NCBI GenBank assembly: GCA_026414225.1
Contig: JAOAJK010000004.1
Coordinates: forward strand, 62,001 to 126,000
Direction: 5' to 3'
Length of the DNA: 64,000 nucleotides
Source: Thermoplasmata archaeon
GTDB lineage: Archaea; Thermoplasmatota; Thermoplasmata; Lutacidiplasmatales; SKW197
Of this stretch, positions 19,652-29,100 are shown one piece after another; the stretch's first letter is position 1, and each line of letters begins with the position of its first letter. The notes under the pieces are model-generated. The model was not told the origin of the DNA, did no database searches, and worked only from the letters and a program-made list of their open reading frames with translations. A program made the translations under genes and the position numbers.

Positions 19652-20271
19652 ACGAAATCTTCTATTCAATCCAGGGTGAAGGGATAAATATCGGCGTTCC
19701 GATGGTTTTTGTCCGTGTTACTGGCTGTAACCTGAGGTGTAGATGGTGCGATACTAAATATGCGTTTGATGAAGGCACTGAGATGAGCATCGAGGCCATC
19801 TTCACCAAGGTGGATGAATTCAATGTGGGCAGGGTCTGCATCACGGGTGGAGAGCCCCTTCTTTACAAGGATATCACAAAACTGCTATCAAGATTCATTG
19901 ATGCTGGCTACTTTGTGCAACTTCAGACCAACGGCTCCAGAACAATTCAGGAGATGCCCTGCGAGGAGAATCTCTGCATTTCAATGGATATAAAGTGCCC
20001 CAGTTCTGGAATGCAGGATAAGATGGAGTTTTCAAACATTGAACTTCTCTCTCCTTTTGATGAACTCAAATTTGTGATCGCTGATGAAACCGATTTAAAT
20101 TATGCAAGGCAGGTCATAGATAAGTATCAGCCGAAGACGAATGTGGTGTTTCAGCCCGTTTACGGAACCGACATAAAGTTCATTGCGGATGCGGTGGTCA
20201 AGGAAGAGTTGAATGTGAGGGTGCTTCCCCAGCTCCACAAGATAATCTGGGGAGAAGTGCGGGGAAAATAG
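19642..20271 (+). CDS. queE: 7-carboxy-7-deazaguanine synthase (radical SAM, QueE)
   Basis: A 209-aa radical SAM enzyme that contracts the ring of 6-carboxytetrahydropterin to 7-carboxy-7-deazaguanine. The cluster motif is CX3CX2C at C29, C33 and C36, and the N-terminal substrate motif FYSIQGEG is perfect. TGGEPLL follows for SAM binding. The start codon is GTG, overlapping queD by 10 nt. The later pathway genes (queC and the tRNA-guanine transglycosylase) are not in this window. Function is firm from motifs and the queD neighbour. Confidence 0.93.
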   Translation: MRINEIFYSIQGEGINIGVPMVFVRVTGCNLRCRWCDTKYAFDEGTEMSIEAIFTKVDEFNVGRVCITGGEPLLYKDITKLLSRFIDAGYFVQLQTNGSRTIQEMPCEENLCISMDIKCPSSGMQDKMEFSNIELLSPFDELKFVIADETDLNYARQVIDKYQPKTNVVFQPVYGTDIKFIADAVVKEELNVRVLPQLHKIIWGEVRGK

Positions 20272-20283
20272 GCGGGTGAGGGA

Positions 20284-21231
20284 ATGCGCGTGATGGTGAC
20301 AGGCGCGGAAGGTTTCATAGGCAGGTACCTCGTGAAGATGCTGGCAGATGAGGGTACCACGGTGATTGCCACCTGGAACGATGAGAAAAATGCTAGAAGA
20401 ATCCCCGGGCAGGATAATATCAAGTTGCTGAAGTGCGATGTGCGGAGCAGGAAGACCGTGGAAAAGATTGTGGGTAAGTATGCACCTGAATATGTTTACC
20501 ATCTCGCAGCCCAGAGTTTCCCTACAAAGTCATGGGAGGACCCGTGGTACACGATGGAAGCCAATGTCATTGGGACGGTAAACCTCTTTGAAGCGATAAA
20601 GGCATTGAGGCATGACGCCAAGGTTTTTGTTGCCTGCTCAAGTGCAGAATACGGCCATGTGGAACCAGAAGAAATTCCAGTGAAGGAGACCCACCTGCTC
20701 CAGCCCCTGCACCCGTACGGGGTAAGCAAGGTGGCACAGGACCTGCTCGCCTACCAGTACTACAAAAATTTTGGAATCAGGTGCACAAGGGGCAGAATCT
20801 TCAACACCACGGGCCCTGGCAAAACCAACGATGCCCCGAATGACTTTGCCACCCAGATTGTGGAGATTGAGAAAGGAAAGAGGGAAAATAAAATTCTGGT
20901 TGGAAATTTGCAGACAGAGCGGGATTTCACGGATGTGAGAGACATGGTAAAAGCCATAGTCATTTCGACGGTGAAGGGAAAGGATGGCGAGTGCTACAAT
21001 CTCTGCTCCAGCAGGCCTATAAAAATCCAGAATGTGCTGGACACCCTCATCGGGCTCTCAACAAGCAAAATCGAGGTTGTGGTGGACGAGAAAAAGCTGC
21101 GCCCTTCTGATGAAAAGATAATCCTGGGCGATAACTCAAAACTGGCTGCAGATACGGGCTGGAAGCCAGAAATTCCGATGTACAAAACCCTTGCGGACAT
21201 ACTAAATTACTGGCGGGAGAACATAGAGTAA
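20284..21231 (+). CDS. NAD(P)-dependent sugar-nucleotide epimerase/dehydratase, GDP-mannose 4,6-dehydratase-like
   Basis: A 315-aa extended short-chain dehydrogenase. The Rossmann motif TGAEGFIG starts at residue 6, the active-site Ser lies in SSAEYG, and YGVSK supplies the catalytic Tyr and Lys. The run FNTTGPGK and the overall length resemble GDP-mannose 4,6-dehydratase, though UDP-sugar epimerases remain possible. It probably makes an activated deoxy or epimerised sugar for surface glycans, which fits the many Asn/Thr-rich exported proteins here. It starts 12 nt after queE and is probably co-transcribed, with no obvious metabolic link. Confidence 0.85.
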   Translation: MRVMVTGAEGFIGRYLVKMLADEGTTVIATWNDEKNARRIPGQDNIKLLKCDVRSRKTVEKIVGKYAPEYVYHLAAQSFPTKSWEDPWYTMEANVIGTVNLFEAIKALRHDAKVFVACSSAEYGHVEPEEIPVKETHLLQPLHPYGVSKVAQDLLAYQYYKNFGIRCTRGRIFNTTGPGKTNDAPNDFATQIVEIEKGKRENKILVGNLQTERDFTDVRDMVKAIVISTVKGKDGECYNLCSSRPIKIQNVLDTLIGLSTSKIEVVVDEKKLRPSDEKIILGDNSKLAADTGWKPEIPMYKTLADILNYWRENIE

Positions 21232-21245
21232 AGTTGCACCAAAAC

Positions 21246-21285
21246 ATTATATACTTCTAATCCATATTCTGTAAAAACTTGGAGG
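21246..21285 (+). promoter_or_regulatory. TATA box and Shine-Dalgarno of the Pro/Gln-tail membrane protein
   Basis: A clear TATA box (ATTATATA, 21246-21253) and a GGAGG ribosome-binding site (21281-21285) precede the ATG at 21293. This is a leadered mRNA, unlike many genes here. Confidence 0.75.
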
Positions 21286-21292
21286 CATCAAA

Positions 21293-22645
21293 ATGAGGAA
21301 AAAAGGATTTGTGATCGGAGCTCTGTTGCTGAGTGCTTTGCTGGTGCTGGTTCCATGTGCCAGCGCAGATCCATGGGAAGTAGGGCAGACATGGGCGTAC
21401 AAGTGGGAGAAGGACTACAGCAGCTCTGGAAGCGTTTCGTGGGCAAACGGGTCTGTCTCAGGTAGTTATGACGGCAATGCGGTGTATGCCTACTATGTGG
21501 AGTACGCGGGGATGGAAAATGAGTATTACAGGTTTAACTTCCACGGGGTCCACTACAGCTGGGCATACCTGGATGTGACCTATCATGTGACTTCACCAGA
21601 ACCTGGCAGCGGGCACCTCAAACTCCAGCAGAAAACAATCTGGGTGGAGTACTACGGTTACTTCTACATGAAGGAGAAGAACATCACTACATGGGGTGGA
21701 GAACACATGGTTTATGCGGTGTACAAGTTTGTTTACACCGTGTACTCGAAGGAAGATGTGGATTACAGTGCAGAGTACCATGTAGAATCGGAAAAGTCTG
21801 TTGTGGATGCTACAGCATATGCAAAGGGAAATTTCAACATCTCGCTTACACTTGAGTTTGAAGATGGGATTCCGTTTGTGCCGGCGGACGATGGGAATTA
21901 CTACTATTCTGGCTACACGGATTGCAATTACAGCGGGCATGCGAAGGCCAAGGTAAACGGTAAATGGAACCTTTCAGGGAATTACAACGGCACGACAATC
22001 TCCTTTGGCGGAAATGTGAATATCAACGCAGATAAAGATTATTCGGGCACCACCACGGTGTGGTACACCTTCCAGGTCAACGGAAACAGAGTCACGAGAG
22101 CTGGTTTCCTCACGAACGCAGGCACCAAAGTACTGGACAGAGTGGGATGCCACGGCTGGAACGGTGTTCCAGTATCTCCAACAAAGGGTAACGAAAACGA
22201 GCCCGATGTTGAAGGCTGTGCTGAGGACATAAGCACGAGCACATCTGCAACCTACGATTCCAATACTGGTTATTACACATCAGAGACCTGCGGAGATTAC
22301 GGCAGTTCCCAGAGCACCGACAAGAGCAGCGTGAACCAGATAGTTTCCAACCCGAAGGGCACCTACGGCACCTACTCGGCACCTGCAACTCCATCCGAGA
22401 CCGGGCTCGGCATGCTCCTGCTTCTTGCAATTATTGCCGTGATTGTGGTCGTGGTGATAGTTGTGGTGGTTGCCGTCGTCCTCCTGAGAAAGAAACAGCC
22501 CCCCGCAGCCCAGCAGGCACCACCACAGCAGTACCAGCAACCCCCGCAGTATCAGCAACCACCCCAGTACCAGCAGCCAGCACCGCAGCAGCCGTATCCT
22601 CAGCAACCCCAGCAGCCACAGCAACCCCAGCCACCGTCTTACTGA
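21293..22645 (+). CDS. Exported membrane protein with Pro/Gln-rich cytoplasmic tail
   Basis: A 450-aa protein of unknown function. It has a signal peptide (residues 1-26, cleavage near ASA), then an extracytoplasmic region of about 340 residues that is Tyr, Ser and Gly-rich and probably beta-stranded. A membrane helix (about 370-400, almost all Val/Ile) follows. The last 50 residues are low-complexity repeats of QYQQPP and PQQP ending in PPSY. Such tails are seen in archaeal and bacterial membrane proteins as flexible interaction segments. It carries its own strong promoter. Its final 7 nt overlap the end of the convergent rqcH gene. I do not recognise the outer domain. Confidence 0.8.
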   Translation: MRKKGFVIGALLLSALLVLVPCASADPWEVGQTWAYKWEKDYSSSGSVSWANGSVSGSYDGNAVYAYYVEYAGMENEYYRFNFHGVHYSWAYLDVTYHVTSPEPGSGHLKLQQKTIWVEYYGYFYMKEKNITTWGGEHMVYAVYKFVYTVYSKEDVDYSAEYHVESEKSVVDATAYAKGNFNISLTLEFEDGIPFVPADDGNYYYSGYTDCNYSGHAKAKVNGKWNLSGNYNGTTISFGGNVNINADKDYSGTTTVWYTFQVNGNRVTRAGFLTNAGTKVLDRVGCHGWNGVPVSPTKGNENEPDVEGCAEDISTSTSATYDSNTGYYTSETCGDYGSSQSTDKSSVNQIVSNPKGTYGTYSAPATPSETGLGMLLLLAIIAVIVVVVIVVVVAVVLLRKKQPPAAQQAPPQQYQQPPQYQQPPQYQQPAPQQPYPQQPQQPQQPQPPSY

Positions 22646-24498
22646 ACCTTTTCCCCAACCCTTTTAATTATTTTTGTTTTGCCCGCGGGAAGCAATTTCT
22701 GGACTGTTTCAATTTTTACTCCGAAAAATTCCGCAAGGCGCTTGGCTACAATCTCCTTTTCCTCGTCACCCGGCACGAGCAAAATGTAATCCTCTGTTTT
22801 CTTTCTGAATGCGGTCTCGGGCCCGCACATAAGCAACTTCTCCCCTTCGTACTCAATCCAGCCGATTGCAAGTTCTGGTTTCAAATCGGGAACAAAGTTC
22901 TTTGTGCCTCTGATAATCCATGCACCCCTGGGCACGAATTCACCGCTCTGCGGGGTCTTGCTTACCTGTTCTGGCTTTACCCAGTAAGCATCGAGATTTC
23001 CCGCTGACTGGCTCCACGCACGGGAGTAGGAGACGGTAAACACACATGCCTCCCTGATTGTGGTTTCCGGGATTTCCTTCCCCCCCGATTTAATCACTGT
23101 ACTCGGTGAGCCGTGGATGTTTGCATGCACATACCTATCCTTCTCCTTCAGGTACTTCTTCACAACCCTGTCGTTGGACTCAGCATCGTAGCCGCTGACC
23201 ACAATGAATCCATCCGAGGAGATGAACCATCTGTATGTCTCGAACCAGAAGGTTTTTCTCTTCACGAATGCGGGAATGATGGGCTTTTCCTTCTGCACAA
23301 ATTCCATTCTTTCAAGGGCCTCAATTCTGGTCTCAGTGTTTTTAATCAATTCTCTCAGCTTTCCCACCTTTTTGCGGCATCTTGCGGCACGGGCAAACGC
23401 ATTCTGGGCGTTCTGGTTGACCGTGAGTTTCTTGTCAAGCTGGAAATCTATTTCTCCGGCCCTGCATTTAACTGTGCGCTCGTCCTGGGCGACCACAAAC
23501 CCGGCGTTCGCACTGCCTCCCAGCACCGCGTCAATCTCCGAGTAATGCTCGTAGATGAAATTTCCTATGGTCTGCCATTTCTCATACTCTGCCTCTGCAT
23601 TTCTAAGTTCCTGCATCTGGATTTCCAGTTTCCTCCTCGCTTTCTCAATTTTCTCTGCCTTTTCCGCCTCAAACTTCTGGATTTCCCTGAGATTTTCTAT
23701 TTCAGCCAGGTAAGCTCCCGTTGCTTCGATGAATGTTCCAAAGGTTTTCTTCTGGAAATTGTCGTAGATTCTGAGGGATATCGGGACCACATCCACTGGC
23801 TTTCCATCAGCATACACAATCTGGGGCTCAGGATTCTCTGTTTTATCGAGAATTTCCTGGAGAGCGTTCAGAATTGCGTTTCTTTGCTCGCAGCTCAATG
23901 CTCTGACTTCAACGCTTCCCTCCACTCCCGAGCGGAGCAGCACCTCCTCCGCAATCCCCCCAAGCCACAGCTGGCTTACCAGGTTTCTCCTGACATCATA
24001 TTTCGCTTTTTTGCAGAATTCTGAGAATGCTGTCTCATCTAGATGCAGGGGTGAGAGTTTCGCAGGTGGAGGCCGGTACTCTTCTCCTCTTCCGATTTCC
24101 CTCTGGCCATACTTCTGATAATGTTTCGCAGCAAGGATTTTATCCTCCTTTACCAGAACGATATTTCCCTCGGCAAAAACCTCGAGGTAAAGAGCATACT
24201 CTCCCAGACCAATTCTCACAATCCTGTCAAAACCAACCTGGGAAATCCCTTCTATTCTTCTTCCCTGGATGTGCTTTCGCAGTTCCATCGTAAATGAATC
24301 CGGATGTGCAGTTTTCTCTGTTACTGGCACCGAAACGAAGCTACCAGACACCTGCAGCTCAAAATCCCGGCTTCCTGAGAATCTGAAAATAGTTCCGCCA
24401 TCTCCCGCCGTATAAATTTTTTCAAGATAGGCGGGTCCAAATCTGTTCAATTCTTTGACCGTGCAAAAAATGTCAAAGGAAGTAAGTTGGGTTTTCAT
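22639..24498 (-). CDS. rqcH: NFACT-family ribosome quality control protein RqcH (Rqc2 homologue)
   Basis: A 619-aa homologue of bacterial RqcH and eukaryotic Rqc2/NEMF. These bind the 50S subunit carrying a stalled peptidyl-tRNA and recruit tRNA-Ala to add C-terminal tails. The NFACT-N domain has the conserved Asp9 (SFDIF) and the D91-R92 pair (GFDRIVRI) needed for tailing in known members. A coiled coil with helix-hairpin-helix features spans about 260-400. The NFACT-R RNA-binding domain has HANIHGSPST near 461, and a short NFACT-C-like end follows. It starts 2 nt after the 98-aa gene and is likely co-transcribed with it. Confidence 0.92.
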   Translation of the reverse strand: MKTQLTSFDIFCTVKELNRFGPAYLEKIYTAGDGGTIFRFSGSRDFELQVSGSFVSVPVTEKTAHPDSFTMELRKHIQGRRIEGISQVGFDRIVRIGLGEYALYLEVFAEGNIVLVKEDKILAAKHYQKYGQREIGRGEEYRPPPAKLSPLHLDETAFSEFCKKAKYDVRRNLVSQLWLGGIAEEVLLRSGVEGSVEVRALSCEQRNAILNALQEILDKTENPEPQIVYADGKPVDVVPISLRIYDNFQKKTFGTFIEATGAYLAEIENLREIQKFEAEKAEKIEKARRKLEIQMQELRNAEAEYEKWQTIGNFIYEHYSEIDAVLGGSANAGFVVAQDERTVKCRAGEIDFQLDKKLTVNQNAQNAFARAARCRKKVGKLRELIKNTETRIEALERMEFVQKEKPIIPAFVKRKTFWFETYRWFISSDGFIVVSGYDAESNDRVVKKYLKEKDRYVHANIHGSPSTVIKSGGKEIPETTIREACVFTVSYSRAWSQSAGNLDAYWVKPEQVSKTPQSGEFVPRGAWIIRGTKNFVPDLKPELAIGWIEYEGEKLLMCGPETAFRKKTEDYILLVPGDEEKEIVAKRLAEFFGVKIETVQKLLPAGKTKIIKRVGEKVQ

Positions 24499-24500
24499 CT

Positions 24501-24797
24501 TTAAAAATCAATGAAGCCCATGCCTGAGGCAACATTTTCGTCCTCGGCCTTGAAAGCAGCGTACGCCTTCTCTGCGTCAGCACCCGTCTCCTTCTCTGCA
24601 ATCTCCTTGAAAAGTTCATCCGCTTTCTTCACTGCCTCCTCGGTGCCCTCCACCAGCACATACCGCACTTCCTTGTTGATTCCGAGCACCCTGGCATCCC
24701 TTATCTTGATGCTCTGCCTGCTCACCAGGTCGTCTTTCAGAACATTATCTATTTTACCGATGAACTCCTTTTTTACCCCGTAGATTCCGTAAGCCAT
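24501..24797 (-). CDS. Small conserved-looking protein of unknown function (98 aa)
   Basis: I do not recognise this 98-aa protein. It is acidic overall, with a predicted strand-rich first half (IKIRDARVLG, VRYVLVEGT) and a long charged helix (about 52-85), ending in a hydrophobic GFIDF. The sequence TEEAVKKADELFKEI resembles the helix of small alpha/beta domains. It has a strong TATA box and an excellent GGAGGT ribosome-binding site, so it is probably well expressed. The rqcH gene follows 2 nt downstream, which hints at a translation or protein quality control role, by context only. Confidence 0.75.
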   Translation of the reverse strand: MAYGIYGVKKEFIGKIDNVLKDDLVSRQSIKIRDARVLGINKEVRYVLVEGTEEAVKKADELFKEIAEKETGADAEKAYAAFKAEDENVASGMGFIDF

Positions 24798-24803
24798 GTT
24801 TGA

Positions 24804-24840
24804 ACCTCCAAATCCCCAAAAGATGGGGAAGATATAAACC
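24804..24840 (-). promoter_or_regulatory. TATA box and Shine-Dalgarno for the 98-aa gene and rqcH
   Basis: The minus strand has GGTTTATATC (24831-24840) and GGAGGT (24804-24809) 6 nt before the ATG at 24797. Confidence 0.7.
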
Positions 24841-24999
24841 TAATCTTATAGCGGTGAACCCATAAGGCACATAGAAGCATTTATTACCGGTTATGACCGC
24901 TACCTCGTTGCCACAGCCACAATAAACTGGCAGAATGTTACACCCCGAACATCAATAACCGGTTGTCCATAAAAACCGTTGATTGCGCGAAAATCGTGC
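24841..24999. other. Intergenic region downstream of ftsZ
   Basis: About 160 bases without a gene. The only pattern I see is ACCGGTTAT near 24890 and a similar AACCGGTTG near 24958, an imperfect 10-base repeat of unknown meaning. No RNA gene or small ORF is convincing. Confidence 0.4.
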
Positions 25000-26112
25000 T
25001 TATCTCACCGTCTCGATTCCAGGCGGTGCCTTTGCCACTTTCTTCCCCTTCACAACCTCCCTGAACTTTTTCTCCTCAACGCCAGTGGCTATAACCGTGG
25101 CCCTGAGCACATGCTCCATCTCCGGGTTCACCCTTGCACCCCAGATTATTCTTGCGGTCGGGCTCGCCCTTGCCTGCACCTCCTCGGCAATCTTCTCCGC
25201 CTCGGCCAGTGTCATGTCCTCTCCTCCCTCCACATGAATCATTGCACCCCTGGCACCGTCGATGCCAACATCCAGGAACGGTGAGTGCAACGCCTTTGTA
25301 ATCGCCTCAAGGGCCCTTGCATCGCCCACATTTGCGGATTCGCCCATTCCCATCAGCGCAAGCCCGGAATCCTTCAGCACGGTTTTCAAGTCGTTGTAGT
25401 CAAGATTCACAAGTCCCGGCTTTGTAATCATTTCGGTTGTGCCCTTTATTGCATGGGCAAGAATTTCATCTATGACCTTGAACGCGGTGTTGAGCGGGAG
25501 CCGTGGCACCACATCTAGCAACTTATCATTGGGGATTACAACCACCGCATCAGCGCTCCTCTTCAGCTTCTCAAGCCCTGCCTCTGCATTCTCCATCCTG
25601 ACCATTCCTTCCCCGCGGAATGGCAGCGTGACAAATGCCACCACGAGGGCTCCAAGTTCCTTTGCAATTTTCGAAACCATGGGGATTGCACCTGTGCCAG
25701 TGCCGCCACCGAGCCCGCAGGTGATGAACACCAGGTGTGCCCCGTCAAACAGTTTTTTCAGTTCATCTTCGCTCTCCCTTGCCGCTTCCTCACCCACCTC
25801 AGGAAGCGCACCTGCGCCGAGTCCCTTGGTAATCCGCTTCCCGAGTAGGATCTTTCGCTGGCTTTTGGTTATCAGAAGATGCTGGGCATCCGTATTCATT
25901 GCCACCGATTCAGCCCCGTAAATTCCCTCCTCTGAAAGCCGTGTTACGGTGTTGCACCCTCCACCACCAACACCCACAATCTTCACATTAATTTTCATTT
26001 TTTCAAGCATCTCGCGTAGTTCCTCATCCACAACTTCATCTGAAAACTGCCTTGGATCTGGTGTGGCAGTAGCCCCTGTCTTCGCCAGCGCCTCTTCAAT
26101 AAACGACTTCAT
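25000..26112 (-). CDS. ftsZ: Cell division GTPase FtsZ
   Basis: A 370-aa tubulin-like GTPase that polymerises into the division ring. The tubulin signature GGGTGTG lies at residues 135-141, the N-terminal nucleotide loop GVGGGGCN at 47-54, and the T7 synergy loop around NLDYNDLK. The long N-terminal extension before INVKIVG (about 40 residues) is usual in archaeal FtsZ1. The C-terminus is short (APPGIETVR), with a possible membrane-adaptor peptide. It has a TATA box and an AGAGGTTGG ribosome site. SepF, the archaeal anchor, is not in the window. Confidence 0.97.
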   Translation of the reverse strand: MKSFIEEALAKTGATATPDPRQFSDEVVDEELREMLEKMKINVKIVGVGGGGCNTVTRLSEEGIYGAESVAMNTDAQHLLITKSQRKILLGKRITKGLGAGALPEVGEEAARESEDELKKLFDGAHLVFITCGLGGGTGTGAIPMVSKIAKELGALVVAFVTLPFRGEGMVRMENAEAGLEKLKRSADAVVVIPNDKLLDVVPRLPLNTAFKVIDEILAHAIKGTTEMITKPGLVNLDYNDLKTVLKDSGLALMGMGESANVGDARALEAITKALHSPFLDVGIDGARGAMIHVEGGEDMTLAEAEKIAEEVQARASPTARIIWGARVNPEMEHVLRATVIATGVEEKKFREVVKGKKVAKAPPGIETVR

Positions 26113-26143
26113 GTTTCCAACCTCTAGCTAGATAAAGGAAAAA

Positions 26144-26153
26144 GGATATAAGA
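26144..26153 (-). promoter_or_regulatory. TATA box of ftsZ
   Basis: The minus strand reads TCTTATATCC, about 36 nt before the ATG at 26112. An AGAGGT ribosome site lies in the short leader. Confidence 0.6.
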
Positions 26154-26173
26154 AGATTACTGTTGGGTGTTGG

Positions 26174-29100
26174 CTACTTTTCCTCCATCTCCTCCAGATA
26201 CTTCATTGCAATCCGGTTATTTCGGTCATAGCTCAGCACGGTTTCGAACGCAATTCCTGCATTCCTGTAATCCTTTCTCTGATAATGAATTATGCCCTTG
26301 TTCACCCAGGCCTCAACATAGTCCTTCTTCCGTTCGATTGCCTTATCAAAAAGGGACAGGGCTTCATCCATTTTTCCAGAGAGCATCTTTGCGACACCGT
26401 AATTGAAAATTACCCTCTCATTCTGTGGATTTCTCGCATAGAGTTTTTCAAACACCTTCTCCCCCTCTCTGATTCTCTTCTGGCTCAGGAGGAGGGTGCC
26501 CTTCAGGAGCCCCACCTCAAGGTTATCCGGCACAGTTCTTTCAGCATTTGACACCATTGCAAGGGCCTGAACAAAATCCTTCTTTTTGGTGTAAACAAGC
26601 GCGAGGTTGTACCACCCACGCCAGTAATTCTGGTTTATCGACACCGCCTTCTCAAAGTAGTCCTTTGCCATTTCATTGTCTCCCTTCTGTAGATAAACAT
26701 TCCCGAGGGCATTCCATGCCTTCTCGTTGTCCTTCTCAAGTGCAAGGGATTTTCTTATTGCCTCTTCCGCACCTCTCAGATCCCCATCGCCAAGCAAAAG
26801 CAAGCCCAGATTGTAGTAGGGTGCATACTCCTGCGGGTTCAGCCTGATGTAATTCTCAAGGGTTTTCTTCAACTTCTCAAACATTTTCCTGCTGAATTGC
26901 ACGAACGCAAGTTCTTCCCATACATCCTCATTCGCAGGGTTAATCTCAAGTGCCTGCGCATAATATTCGCCCGCCTGCTCGTAGTTTCCGAGTTCCCTGT
27001 GGGCTCTTGCAATTCCAACCAGATACTCAAATTTCTTGGTTTCCGCAAGGAGTTTTTCATACCCGCCGATTGCCCTAGCGAAATCCCTCTTCTGCATCCA
27101 GATTTCTACGCATACCTCCTGTTTTTCCCTCGAATCTTCCCTGATTTTCGCCGCAAGGTCTTCTGCCTCCGCCACCCTTCCAAGTTTCAACTTCACACTC
27201 GCACCGAGCAGCAGCACTGCATCCTCCTCTCCCTGGCTCAACAGCTTATCCACCCAGGAATTTGCCTCTGCTACATCACCGTTCTCGAGAAGTGCGTTCG
27301 AGTATTCCAGCAGGATCTCCCTGTTTTCCCGGAATCTCAGGGCTTCCTGAAGATATTCCAGCTTTTCCTTCCCTTCACTGCATCTCGCAAGCAAATACCA
27401 GCCCTCTCCACTTTTCCTGTCAAGGGAGAGCGCACGTTCAGCATACTCCCTTGCCCTGGACCTGTTTCCCTCATCCAAGTAAAGTCCTGCAAGGATTAGA
27501 CAGATGCTGGAGTTGTTTGGCTGGAGACGGAGGGCCCTTTCATAGTGCGCGATTGCTTCCCTTCTTTCGCCCATTTTCTCAAGGATATCCCCGCGGATCT
27601 TTAGCAGTTCTGGGTCTTCCTTCAGTGCAAGGTATTTGTCCACAACCGCAAGGGCTTTCTGGACTTCCCCAGCCCTCAAAAAACCCTCTGCCCATAAGAC
27701 CCCCCCTTCAATCCCCTTCACCAGTTCCTCGTATCTGCTGAAAATTTTCAGAATCCCCTCCGGTTCATTGCTTGCTAAAAGGAGTTTGCCGTAGTCCAGC
27801 AGCAGTTTTTCATCCACGAAACCATTTTCCATGGACCTCTCGGCGTACTCCCTTGCATCCCTGCTACCCAGTGCCAGTTTCGCAAGGGCTACCGTGTGAA
27901 TGGCACCGCTCTTACCGTCCATGCCCAGCGATTTTTCACCATAATCCACCGCCTTCCTGTAATCACCCAGCTTCAAACAGCACCTTGCACACCCCTCAAA
28001 ACTCTCGAGATTTCCGGTTTTCTCAGCCACCACCTTGTAGGCATTCAGTGCCTCCTCAAACATCCCATTTTTCTCAAAGATTTTACCCGCAAGGAGCACA
28101 TGCCGCATATCTGTGCTCCCGGCAAGTTTTTCAGCGTCAGCCAGTGCTTCTTTTTCCCGTCCGAGTATAAATAGGTTTCTGGCAAGCTCGAACACGACTT
28201 CCATTGTCTCTGGCTTCAAGCTCAGTGCCCTCTTAAAGCACTCTACCGCCTCGGCCCTCAACCTTTCTGAGTTCTCCATTTCGGCCTCAAGCATCTTCAC
28301 CCTGCCCATCAGCAACCATCTGTCTGCAGAGCCAGGCATTACCGTCTTCGCAATTTCGAGATATTCCTTTGCCTCTACAATCCGTTTCAGCGAGAAGCAG
28401 GAGAGGGCAAGCACATACGCGCTCTCGCCATCAAGTCGCTCGATTCTCGCATACCTCGTCAGTTCCTCTACCGCCTTCTCCCAGATTGAGAGTTTGCCGT
28501 AAATCCAGCCCCTCAGCTTTCCTGCCTCAACCGTTTCCACTCCCTCCAAGGTTCTCAATGCCTCGGCGTAATTTCCGAGGTTGTAGTGCGCGGTTGCCAG
28601 CATCAATTTCGCAGGCAGGAAATGTTCCAGGGAGGATTTTTCAAAGTGGTGAAGGGCTCTCTGAATGTCTCCAGTTCCACTGTAAGCGAGCCCGAGCAGG
28701 TAGTGTCCGAGGTAATCCAGTGCTTTGAGCCCCTCAAGCATTTCAATGCATTCCTGGTACCGCTCAATCTGATAAAGGAATCGTGCAATAAAATAGATAA
28801 TCCTCTCACTTTTCTCGATTGAAATTGCAGTTCTGAACCACTTCAGGGCACTCTCTCTCTCCCCGAACCTTGCATGGGCGGAGCCGAGCAGGAAGGCAGC
28901 CCTTGCACTCTCCGGGTTTGCAAGCGCACATTTCTCCATTATTTCGATTGCCCCTGTCATATCATCTTCCAGCACCCTTGCAATTGCCTCAATATAATAA
29001 GCGTCCAGCATTGTTTTATCAAGCTCTTCAACATTCTCGCAGAACTTGATCGCATTCTTTATCTTGCCCAGATTTAGTGCTGCAACTGCCCTGAGATACC

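Noticed and set aside
24880-24970. Pair of ACCGGTT-like motifs as an origin or RNA gene
   Set aside because: Only two imperfect copies, no stable fold and no consistent spacing; likely chance.
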